Origin: JBNJEM01 sp051745935
Lineage (GTDB): Bacteria > Planctomycetota > Planctomycetia > Pirellulales > Pirellulaceae
Length of the DNA: 25,079 nt
Reading direction: 5' to 3'
NCBI GenBank assembly: GCA_051745935.1
Contig: JBNJEM010000032.1
Location: forward strand, 1 to 25,079
Shown here one piece after another: positions 1 to 7,296 of the stretch; position 1 is the first letter of the stretch, and every line of letters begins with the position of its first letter. The notes below the pieces were generated by a model, which saw nothing but the letters and a program-made list of their open reading frames with translations, had not been told where the DNA came from and did not search any database. The position numbers and the translations under genes were made by a program.

Positions 1-862
1 CGGTTCTTCCGTGCACTGGCCTTTTCGCTTGCCTTCCCCGTGCCAGAATCCTTGACAAAGCCCGCAAATTCACACCGAAAATCAGAGTGTCTGCTCCCGT
101 TCCTCCCGTTCCTCGCGGCGCACAGTAGGCCATCGTGAGCCACAACACCAAACCGCAAAGGAGCCGAACCTGGAGAGTTCGAGATTGGGGCGCCCGCAGC
201 GGGATGCTGGCATTCCGACGTGTTTTTTCGATACGTTCCTCCATCTGGGGCCCTTGTGTGACCGTCCCCAAAATGCTGGCTATCAACTGTCCGCCGCCCC
301 GACGATAATGTTGATCGATTTCTTGTTCGATGTCCGTGAAGCAATCCGGGTCGGCTTGAAGTTGCTGAATTTACTGTTCCATGGTACCTTGAGTCTGAAC
401 TTAAAAGGTTTCGAGCGTCTCGGATGGCGACGCGACCAGCGTCCCATGTTTCGAATCCGTTCGCACTTGCATGGCGGACCTCCTGGCATGCGTTATTGGC
501 TCACTTTTCTGAAACCAATAGCATGAAGGAGTATCCGCCTTTTCGCCAAGAGAGATTTATCACAAAACAGACGATTCAAGTGCTAGCACAACAGGCACGG
601 TTTGGGATCAGACCCGATCGAAACCGTTTACCTTCAAATGCATATCGTGGGACGCAAAGGGATTGCGAAAGCGACGAGCAGGTAGCTCGATTATCTGCCA
701 AATGTTCAGCTTGCTTTGGAGTGAAGATCCGGAAGCGATACCGCAATCTCACCGGAAAAGTTGGTCAGTCAATGACGAAGGCCCAGGTCTATTTTGTAAT
801 GAGACTGTGGCCAATAATGTTGTTCCTCAACCACCCCATGTGAACATGTCGGAGTAAAGACC
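1..862. other. Left-edge stretch with no supported gene
   Basis: Several short overlapping open frames occur here on both strands (for example 185-526 +, 424-843 + and 283-489 -). None gives a recognisable protein, none has a convincing ribosome binding site, and they overlap each other. A perfect 9-base tandem repeat, CCCGTTCCT twice, lies at 96-113. The stretch may be intergenic or hold gene remnants. The only regulatory element I can point to is the ribosome binding site of the next gene near 851. Confidence 0.5.
96..113. repeat. 9-bp perfect tandem repeat (CCCGTTCCT x2)
   Basis: Two adjacent identical copies of CCCGTTCCT are read directly at 96-104 and 105-113. It could be part of a dispersed intergenic repeat, but that cannot be judged from one copy in this window. 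Confidence 0.7.
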
Positions 863-1609
863 ATGGAGCGAAATTACGGGTCCGAAGAAAGTCGCATAGA
901 AAGAATAAACAGATCGTTAGATCGTACAAATTCTTCCATAAAACAACTGGCCGTAGAATTAGGGGATGAACTTTATATTCCATTATGGGATAACCCCATA
1001 TCTCCTGAGGAAGCCGACTTCATGTCAGGTTACAGTGGCCACAATGATATTTATAGGCTTGAATATGTTAAAACATTTCCTGAACCTTATCTATACAACC
1101 TTGGAAATGGGGCGGGCATGAGAGAGTCAATTTTACGAGCGATGGAACGTAAGAACGAGGACAGAGCAGTTAGTGTTCGTCTGCGGAAGAAACTTGAAGC
1201 GGGAATGGAGGATTTGGGTGATGAAGTTCATAGAGTATGGCGTAACGGGCCCACCGTGGAGGCTTTAAGAATATGCCTACTGGAGGGGAGTGAAAGTGAA
1301 AGTTATGAAACTATATCAGATCACGATACAAGCAAAGGCAGGCTTTTTTGTGAAGTAAAACAACATGCGGATGGAAATGCGAGTACGAGTATAAGTTACA
1401 CAACGTCCAAGTCCAATCCTGCAATGAAATCTAAGATAAATGACATACACGCAGCAGCCGGTGTCTTCGAAGAGCATATAGTAAGACGGGAAGTGGACAA
1501 GCCCGGGATCTCTATAACATGGTTTGTGGGTGAAGTCTTGGATACAAGGAAGATAAGAGCCGCAATTGAGGTCGTGATTCGTGATTCGGCAATAAGCAGT
1601 AAGCAGTAA
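863..1609 (+). CDS. Hypothetical protein, AT-rich gene, 248 aa
   Basis: I do not recognise this protein family. The ATG at 863 is preceded by GGAGTAAAGACC, a good Shine-Dalgarno core about 8 bases upstream, which supports the start. The product is soluble, with no signal peptide or membrane segment, and is rich in charged residues. The N-terminal part has many Arg, Glu and Asn residues. The C-terminal half (about residues 150-248) alternates beta-like and charged stretches and ends in a Ser/Lys/Gln tail encoded by short tandem repeats (GTGATTC x2 at 1574-1587 and AAGCAGT x2 at 1594-1607). The base composition is visibly more AT-rich than the chaperone genes downstream, which suggests a separate origin, possibly by transfer. 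More than 850 bases separate it from the next gene, so there is no reason to place it in the same operon. Coding status is likely; function is unknown. Confidence 0.6.
   Translation: MERNYGSEESRIERINRSLDRTNSSIKQLAVELGDELYIPLWDNPISPEEADFMSGYSGHNDIYRLEYVKTFPEPYLYNLGNGAGMRESILRAMERKNEDRAVSVRLRKKLEAGMEDLGDEVHRVWRNGPTVEALRICLLEGSESESYETISDHDTSKGRLFCEVKQHADGNASTSISYTTSKSNPAMKSKINDIHAAAGVFEEHIVRREVDKPGISITWFVGEVLDTRKIRAAIEVVIRDSAISSKQ
1574..1607. repeat. Two 7-bp tandem duplications at the 3' end of the hypothetical gene
   Basis: GTGATTC is present twice in a row (1574-1580, 1581-1587) and AAGCAGT twice in a row (1594-1600, 1601-1607). Both lie in the last codons of the gene ending at 1609. They look like small replication-slippage duplications that altered the C-terminal tail. 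Confidence 0.6.
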
Positions 1610-2466
1610 GTTCTGAAAAGTGATGTGATATCATTTTCATTATTGGAAAACACAAAACCCAAAAAACAACGCCACAAAATGTTGCAATACGGGCTCGCGG
1701 GAGGTACAGCGGAAGCAGTAAAAGATGTGGTCTGACAAGTGACAAGCCCGAATACTTCCGCATTTCAGCATATGGCTAGTCGGTAACAATAACAAGGATC
1801 ATTTAGAGTATCTCGGCGCACCCCAGTGCAGCGCGTTTTGGATCGATAAACGACAACATCCAACATAATTCACGTTCAGTGCGATGTGTGAACCGAACCA
1901 TAACCGCTCTGTGGGCTAGAAGACGTCTTCACTGCGGCATGAAGACTTGTGCTGGGAGAACACCTTTTGCGCGACGAAGTCGGTTTTGAAAAGCCGAACA
2001 ACTTAGCCCCCCGTAGCCAATCCGGGCAGGTGATGACAGTGTGCTGTTAACCAGGACTTTTGGAGGCGGGACTGGATTGCGTTACAGGCTGTTAGAACAA
2101 TTGCGATGACATCATTCGCGATTATGCCCTCTGCAGCTCTCTCGGGCTACGCTCAATGAAGCCGGCACCGTAAACGGTTAATGTAAAAACGCTTGTGGAA
2201 CCGAGCTGTAGAAGTCGAAACAGAATTTGCCCCCGCTTGCCGCATTAACCCCCCTTATTGACGGCACCACTCAGACGGAACGGAGTCGCTTGCAAAGCCG
2301 GTTACAATTTTTTAGAATGGGCGTCTAGTATTATTGGTGTGGTCTGACGCCCCCGTCTTCAATGGTCCATAGGCTAGTGGCATACAGTCGGAAAGGGGGT
2401 TGGCTGGCTACTGTCAGCTGTTGGGTGAGTTTCATTGCGTGCCCTTCTAATCATTGTGGTGTTGCC
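1610..2466. other. Long intergenic stretch upstream of the chaperone block
   Basis: No credible open frame is seen in these roughly 860 bases. The stretch starts AT-rich (1610-1690) and ends with a candidate promoter near 2290-2318. No CIRCE-type inverted repeat (TTAGCACTC...GAGTGCTAA) was seen, so classical HrcA control is not supported. An in-frame extension of the next gene up to 2362 exists, but it encodes sequence that does not belong to the Hsp70 fold. Confidence 0.55.
2290..2318 (+). promoter_or_regulatory. Candidate sigma70-type promoter for the Hsp70 locus
   Basis: TTGCAA at 2290-2295 is followed after 17 bases by TAGAAT at 2313-2318. This matches the -35/-10 consensus at four and five of six positions with ideal spacing. 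Transcription would begin near 2325 and leave a leader of about 140 bases before the ATG at 2467. The call rests on consensus matching only, and planctomycete promoters are poorly defined. Confidence 0.3.
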
Positions 2467-4650
2467 ATGACGCAAGCTGTTGGGATCGATCTTGGGACTA
2501 CATATTCCGCTGTGGGATATGTGGACGAACAGGGGTTGGTTTCGATCATTCCCAATGCTGAGGGACGCAATACAACACCCTCTGTACTCGTTTTTGATGG
2601 CCAAGATATCGTCGTGGGGCTGGACGCGAAGATAACGGCCACCTCTTCGCCGCAAAATGTCGCTCAGTTCGTGAAGCGTTCAGTTGGCGATGCCCGGCAA
2701 CATTGGACGTTGGGGAGTCGTCAGTGCACAGCAGTTGAGCTATCCGCTTGCATCCTTCGAAAGCTCAAAGAAGATGCGCAGCAGTTCCTCAACCATCCGG
2801 TTAGTGAGGCCGTGATCACAGTTCCGGCGTACTTCGCGGAGGCCCAAAGGACCAACACCATCGAGGCGGGGGGCAAGGCAGGACTGAACGTCCTCGCCAT
2901 TATCAATGAGCCCACGGCGGCGGCGATCGATTACGGGCTTGGCCACGTGCGCGAAGAACAGCTGATTCTGGTTTACGACTTGGGGGGAGGCACCTTCGAC
3001 GTGACCCTCATGCGTGTGCGCCCGTCGACGAATCACCACGAGCCTTCTCAATTCGAGATCGTGGCCACCGATGGGAACGCGGTACTGGGTGGTAAAGACT
3101 GGGATGAGGCGATCGTTCAGCGAGCGGCCGCGGCGTTTGAAGAGAAGTGGGATGTGGATCCGTGTGACGATCCCGCGGACTACCAACAACTGATTCTCAG
3201 AGCGGAGGAAGCGAAACAACAACTTTCGGCGCGACAGCGGGTCTCCTTCAACTGTCAGGCCATGGGCAAGCAGCTCACCATACACATCTCTCGTGAAGAA
3301 TTCGAAGCAGAAACAAGGCAGCTCGTGGACACGACCCGCACGACCATTTCTGACGTTCTCCGAGCGGGGAAGGTTCGTCCAGAGCAGGTTGACACGGTGT
3401 TGCTCGTTGGTGGGTCAACTCGCATGCCCATGATCAAGTCGGTGCTCCAGAAAGAATTCGGTAAGCCACCGCGGTCTGCGCCGAACCCGGACGAAACCGT
3501 GGCCAGAGGTGCCGCCGTGTACGCTGCTACGTTGTTCTCCCAACGTCAACAATTGGGTTCCAACGTCAGGCCGACCATAGGGCGACTGGGGTCAGTTGTG
3601 GTTCACGACGTGACTAGTCACACGTTGGGCACTTTGGCGATGAAGGACGATGGATATATCCGCAGCGCGATTATCAATAAGAACACGCGCATTCCTTCCA
3701 AGGAAGAGCGTTCCGACTATGCCACGGGACGCGATAACCAGACGTCGCTCGACGTACCAGTGCTGCAGGGTGAGTCCGAGGATCCTAGGATGTGCGACCT
3801 GATCGCCTGCTGGGAATTCTTCGGCATCCCGCCTCGTCCGGCTGGCAAATCACCGCTCAAGGTCGTCTTTGGCTACGACATCAACGGCACCGTTGAGGTG
3901 GAGGCCGAGGACGTGATCACGGGTAGTAAGCTGCAGCGGCGGCTCAAAGAAGTTTCGAGCATAGAGCAACTGCTGTCTCCTCCAGCTCCCCCGGTTCGCG
4001 TGGTGCTGTGCATCGACGTGTCTGGGAGCATGTCGGGTGAGCCGCTTGAGGAAGCGAAACGTGGAGCAAGAGATTTCGTCACAACACTCATGCCAGAAGC
4101 TGCCGAAGCCGGTTCACGCACTGCAAAGAGATGGATTCGCAAAGCGGCTGGCTTGTCCACCGAGAAGTCGCTCATGGAGGACTCTGCTGACAGGTTGGAT
4201 GGACCGAAAGGCGGGGGCGTTGACTGCCAAGTAGGCCTTGTCTCGTTCGAAAGCTCGGCCCGCGTCGAGTGCCGTCTGTCGCCGGATCCACTAATTTTGA
4301 TCCGCGCCATTGATGGCCTAGACACCCAGGGAGGTACGGATATTGCCGCGGGGATCAACACCTCTCGGAAATTACTTGAAAAGGTCCAGAAGGTTGAGGA
4401 AGCACAGCGCGAACTAGTGCTCTTTACCGACGGAGGCAGCGATCGGGAACCGGCCATTCGCGCTGCTGAGGCTGCTAAGAAACAAGGCTTAGTCATTCGG
4501 ACTATTGGTTGCGGAAGTGGAGTCGACCGGGAACTCTTGGCTCAAATCGCCTCCTCGAAGGACCAGGCCCAATTCATCGATCCTTCGCAGATCCGCTCCT
4601 CTTTGGCTAACGTCGCCGTGCAGATCACGCAGGGGTTGCGTACACAGTAA
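2467..4650 (+). CDS. Hsp70 (DnaK-like) protein fused to a C-terminal vWA domain, 727 aa
   Basis: This is an Hsp70 chaperone with an added von Willebrand factor A domain. The nucleotide-binding domain (about residues 1-375) has intact signatures: GIDLGTTYS near the start, a Lys at the E. coli K70 position (QFVKRSVG), DLGGGTFD at 171-178, and an LLVGGSTRMP adenosine motif. A substrate-binding beta domain follows (about 385-505, starting with DVTSHTLG). The usual helical lid is missing and a vWA domain takes its place (about 513-727). Its metal site (MIDAS) is complete: D517-x-S519-x-S521, T624 in QGGTD, and D655 in FTDGGSD. An insert of about 45 residues, rich in Lys, Arg and Ala, sits between the first helix and the next strand. 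I chose ATG 2467 because the ATPase fold begins right after it; the open frame reaches 2362 but adds unrelated sequence. The upstream Shine-Dalgarno is weak. GrpE follows 97 bases later. The protein probably combines ATP-driven client binding with metal-dependent protein interaction. Confidence 0.93.
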   Translation: MTQAVGIDLGTTYSAVGYVDEQGLVSIIPNAEGRNTTPSVLVFDGQDIVVGLDAKITATSSPQNVAQFVKRSVGDARQHWTLGSRQCTAVELSACILRKLKEDAQQFLNHPVSEAVITVPAYFAEAQRTNTIEAGGKAGLNVLAIINEPTAAAIDYGLGHVREEQLILVYDLGGGTFDVTLMRVRPSTNHHEPSQFEIVATDGNAVLGGKDWDEAIVQRAAAAFEEKWDVDPCDDPADYQQLILRAEEAKQQLSARQRVSFNCQAMGKQLTIHISREEFEAETRQLVDTTRTTISDVLRAGKVRPEQVDTVLLVGGSTRMPMIKSVLQKEFGKPPRSAPNPDETVARGAAVYAATLFSQRQQLGSNVRPTIGRLGSVVVHDVTSHTLGTLAMKDDGYIRSAIINKNTRIPSKEERSDYATGRDNQTSLDVPVLQGESEDPRMCDLIACWEFFGIPPRPAGKSPLKVVFGYDINGTVEVEAEDVITGSKLQRRLKEVSSIEQLLSPPAPPVRVVLCIDVSGSMSGEPLEEAKRGARDFVTTLMPEAAEAGSRTAKRWIRKAAGLSTEKSLMEDSADRLDGPKGGGVDCQVGLVSFESSARVECRLSPDPLILIRAIDGLDTQGGTDIAAGINTSRKLLEKVQKVEEAQRELVLFTDGGSDREPAIRAAEAAKKQGLVIRTIGCGSGVDRELLAQIASSKDQAQFIDPSQIRSSLANVAVQITQGLRTQ

Positions 4651-4747
4651 ACGAAGAACTCGAGGCTCTGAAGCCGAGGGCCGCGCTAAAAGGAAAGTGC
4701 CGATGCAAGCACTATTCCGCAAACTTCGACTGTTTTGGAGGTGGAAC

Positions 4748-5554
4748 ATGACAACGGAACCCAATGCCGACTCCCCCGCTCCAGACAAGTCTGCTCCAGC
4801 AGCGGGCGACACACAACTGCAAAGTGACGGTTGCTGCGATCCAAACCAAGCGAAGACAAACAGCACTCCGGTGACGTCGGAAACATGTGAACAGTCGGAC
4901 GTGGACCACGCTCCAACGGAATCCGCGGAGGCAATGGGAGGCAGACCAGACTCACCTAGTCCTGAGACCGCTCCTCCCGGATCGCTCCCGGGTAGTTCGA
5001 CCGTTGTGGCGGAAATCCAGCGAATGGGGAACTCAATCAGCCAAATTGATCAGCGACTGGCCTCGATCGAGCAAACCGTGGCCGATCGACTTCGTCAAGA
5101 CGAAACCAAGGAACAAATGTTCAAAGCGCTGCACAAGGAGCTTAAGGATCATCGTGACGGGGCTCTGCGGCATGCAAATAAACGCTTGCTGATGTCACTG
5201 CTGGTCTATCATGACCATCTCCGTTCGGCCCTGGACAAAGCGGAAGGTCAGTTGGCTGAGGAACTGGCGTTCGTTCTCGACGAACTTTTGGGGGTACTCT
5301 ATTCCGAGGACGTCGAACCTCTCCCGGCAAATCCTGGCGATGAGTTTAACGGACGCGAGCACAAAGCCTTGCAGCGCGTGGCCACCTCCGTTGAAGCGGA
5401 GGACAAGACAATCAATCGCGTCGAGCGTGTCGGATTCCGTTGGGGCGATCAGATTCTGCGACCTTCGGAAGTGTCCGTGAGAAGATTCGACAAATCGGAA
5501 GCCGCACAGTCCACCTGCGAGAGTCCCCAACAAGGCGAGGTCGGTAACCAGTAA
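4748..5554 (+). CDS. GrpE-like nucleotide exchange factor, 268 aa
   Basis: GrpE proteins release ADP from Hsp70s. The C-terminal beta domain is recognisable at about residues 190-250 (FNGREHKALQRV, then RVGFRWGDQILRPSEVSV), the conserved GrpE wing that touches the Hsp70 ATPase domain. Before it lies a long helical, coiled-coil-prone region (about 85-180) that in the family forms the dimer stalk. The first 85 residues or so are rich in Pro, Ser, Thr, Glu and Cys and are probably disordered; this tail is longer than in typical GrpE. ATG 4748 is preceded by GGAGGT with 6-base spacing. An in-frame ATG at 4703 is possible but has a weaker site. Its place between two Hsp70 genes suggests it serves the local Hsp70s rather than, or in addition to, a housekeeping DnaK. 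The overall match is weak apart from the C-terminal domain. Confidence 0.8.
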   Translation: MTTEPNADSPAPDKSAPAAGDTQLQSDGCCDPNQAKTNSTPVTSETCEQSDVDHAPTESAEAMGGRPDSPSPETAPPGSLPGSSTVVAEIQRMGNSISQIDQRLASIEQTVADRLRQDETKEQMFKALHKELKDHRDGALRHANKRLLMSLLVYHDHLRSALDKAEGQLAEELAFVLDELLGVLYSEDVEPLPANPGDEFNGREHKALQRVATSVEAEDKTINRVERVGFRWGDQILRPSEVSVRRFDKSEAAQSTCESPQQGEVGNQ

Positions 5555-5626
5555 GTTCAAATTCGACTAGGCGGCGTGTAACGGCACGCCACTGCACGGC
5601 AACCACCATATATCTGGGGGATACTT

Positions 5627-7270
5627 ATGTCCGACGACAAACGCGCGGTAACCGTGGGCATCGATCTCGGAACCACCTGGTCCGTCATTGCCACAATGGA
5701 TGACTACGGGCAGGTTCAAATCCTATCGAACGCGGAGGGCGAGCCGAAGACCCCGTCCATGGTGATGTTCGAAGAGGATAATCCCGAATTGGTTGTTGGC
5801 AAGGTGGCCATGCAATCAGCCAAGGCGGTGCCCGAGCGTGTCGTCGCCGGTGCAAAGCGGCAGATCGGCAAAGAGCCTCCGTGGACGACACCGGAAATGG
5901 ATGGAAAGACATACCGGGCGGAAGACATCTCTTCCTACGTACTCCGTAAATTGATACAAGACGCCGAGGTGGCGTTGGGGGGCGACGTGGAAGTGAAAAG
6001 GGCGGTGATCACAGTACCGGCTTACTTCGAGGAGGCCCGCCGGATTGCGACCAAAAATGCCGGTGAGCTAGCTGGGTTGGAGGTCATGGGGATTCTGGAT
6101 GAGCCGGTCGCCGCGGCGATTGCCTATAGCCTCGACCAGCTCGGCCAAGATCAGAATGTCGTGGTTTATGACCTTGGTGGTGGCACTTTCGATGTTACCG
6201 TGATGCGTATCGAGGGAGGAACCGTACAGGTATTGGCCAAGGGGGGGAATGCCGAACTCGGGGGCAAGGACTGGGACGAGGTGCTCGTGCAGCATGCGGC
6301 CCAGGCGTACGAAGAAGAGTTCGGCGAGGATCCCACCGATGATCCCGGAAGTTACCAGGCTCTCTACGATGCGGCACTAATGGCTAAGGAATCCCTCTCC
6401 CGCGTTAAGAAGGCCCGAATCACCGTCAGTGCGAACAAGGGTCGGAAAGTCGTAGAAATCACTCGTGACGAATTCGACTCCTTGACGGCGGGACTGCTCG
6501 ATCAGACCAAAACGACCCTGGAAGGGATATTGCAGGAGGCGGAAGGCATCGATAGCTGGAGCCAAGTCGACAAGGTTCTGCTGGTGGGGGGATCCACGAA
6601 GATGCCCCAGGTCCCGCAAATGGTGCAACAGGTCACCGGCAAAGAGCCTTCGATCGAACTGAACCCTGACACCTGCGTGGCGGAAGGTGCTGCATTCAAT
6701 GCATTCGGCCGTGTGCTGGAAATCGTACGGAAGACGCCACAAAAGGACGAGACCCCCGAACAAAAAGTGACCCGGAAGGAGTTGGAGCAAGAGGTACAAC
6801 GCCTCGGCAGTGCAGCGGACAACATCCCGACCATCACCCCTGGTTTTGCAAGTTCCCGTTTCTATGGGATCCGAGCGCTGGACGCCAACGATCAGCCGAT
6901 TAACAGGATTATGATCCAAAAGAATGATAAGATCCCCCTGGCCGTGACCAAGACGTTCGGTACCGCATCCGCGGGGATGACGGAGATCCCGATTAAAGTA
7001 CTGGAATGCGAGAGAGAAGAAACTGACCCCGACCAGCCGGATATCACACTCGTGCGCGAGGGCAATATTGTTGGAATCCCGGCTGGACTTCCCGAGGGAG
7101 CGCCGGTGGATGTAACGTTCGAATTCCGTGATGATGGTACACTTTTCGTCCGCGCCGTCGAGACAACCAACGGTAAGGTGTGCGAGTTAGACGCCAAGCC
7201 GGCTGGAGGCATGACAAAAGTCGAACTCGCGGAATCGCACGAAAAGGCTGCGGCTTTGAAGGTCAGTTGA
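5627..7270 (+). CDS. DnaK-like Hsp70 without C-terminal lid, 547 aa
   Basis: This is an Hsp70 chaperone ATPase. The start at 5627 has GGGGGA 5 bases upstream. The nucleotide-binding domain (about residues 8-360) keeps the ATP-site signatures: GIDLGTTWS, the K70-equivalent Lys in GAKRQIG, DLGGGTFD at 182-189, and LLVGGSTKMP. A spacer rich in Glu, Lys and Gln (about 365-400) leads into a substrate-binding beta domain (about 405-535). The helical lid is absent, and there is no acidic C-terminal motif. At 547 aa it is shorter than the 610-640 aa usual for DnaK. It is a close paralogue of the next gene: the ATPase and substrate-binding regions are near-identical over long stretches, but the order of the two domains differs. 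It sits 72 bases after grpE and 26 bases before its paralogue, so co-expression is likely. Of the three Hsp70s here it is the most likely to act as an ordinary ATPase, though without a lid its client release kinetics may be unusual. Confidence 0.92.
   Translation: MSDDKRAVTVGIDLGTTWSVIATMDDYGQVQILSNAEGEPKTPSMVMFEEDNPELVVGKVAMQSAKAVPERVVAGAKRQIGKEPPWTTPEMDGKTYRAEDISSYVLRKLIQDAEVALGGDVEVKRAVITVPAYFEEARRIATKNAGELAGLEVMGILDEPVAAAIAYSLDQLGQDQNVVVYDLGGGTFDVTVMRIEGGTVQVLAKGGNAELGGKDWDEVLVQHAAQAYEEEFGEDPTDDPGSYQALYDAALMAKESLSRVKKARITVSANKGRKVVEITRDEFDSLTAGLLDQTKTTLEGILQEAEGIDSWSQVDKVLLVGGSTKMPQVPQMVQQVTGKEPSIELNPDTCVAEGAAFNAFGRVLEIVRKTPQKDETPEQKVTRKELEQEVQRLGSAADNIPTITPGFASSRFYGIRALDANDQPINRIMIQKNDKIPLAVTKTFGTASAGMTEIPIKVLECEREETDPDQPDITLVREGNIVGIPAGLPEGAPVDVTFEFRDDGTLFVRAVETTNGKVCELDAKPAGGMTKVELAESHEKAAALKVS
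6851..7216 (+). repeat. 366-bp substrate-binding domain repeat, copy 1
   Basis: This segment encodes the Hsp70 substrate-binding beta domain of the 547-aa Hsp70. It aligns without gaps to 7330-7695 in the next gene, and both segments are exactly 366 bases. The second half is nearly identical at the base level, for example around GGAATCCCGGCTGGACTTCC. The pattern indicates a fairly recent duplication or gene conversion. Confidence 0.8.
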
Positions 7271-7296
7271 CATTTGAGTATTCGGGGAGTTCCACC

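Noticed and set aside
185..843. Open frames on both strands at the left edge
   Set aside because: They overlap each other, lack ribosome binding sites and have no recognisable protein features.
2362..2466. N-terminal extension of the Hsp70-vWA frame from the first ATG
   Set aside because: The extra 35 residues do not belong to the Hsp70 fold, which starts immediately after the ATG at 2467.
1610..2466. CIRCE or other heat-shock operator upstream of the Hsp70 genes
   Set aside because: No TTAGCACTC-N9-GAGTGCTAA-like inverted repeat was seen; only a generic promoter can be proposed.
4505..4747. Upstream extension of the GrpE-like frame overlapping the Hsp70-vWA gene
   Set aside because: It lies inside or just after another gene in a different frame, and the ATG at 4748 has a much better ribosome binding site.
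7180..7296. Upstream extension of the domain-swapped Hsp70 or a fusion with the preceding Hsp70
   Set aside because: The extension reads inside the preceding gene out of frame. GTG 7297 with GGGGAG at 7 bases explains a separate start, and domain homology begins only after it.
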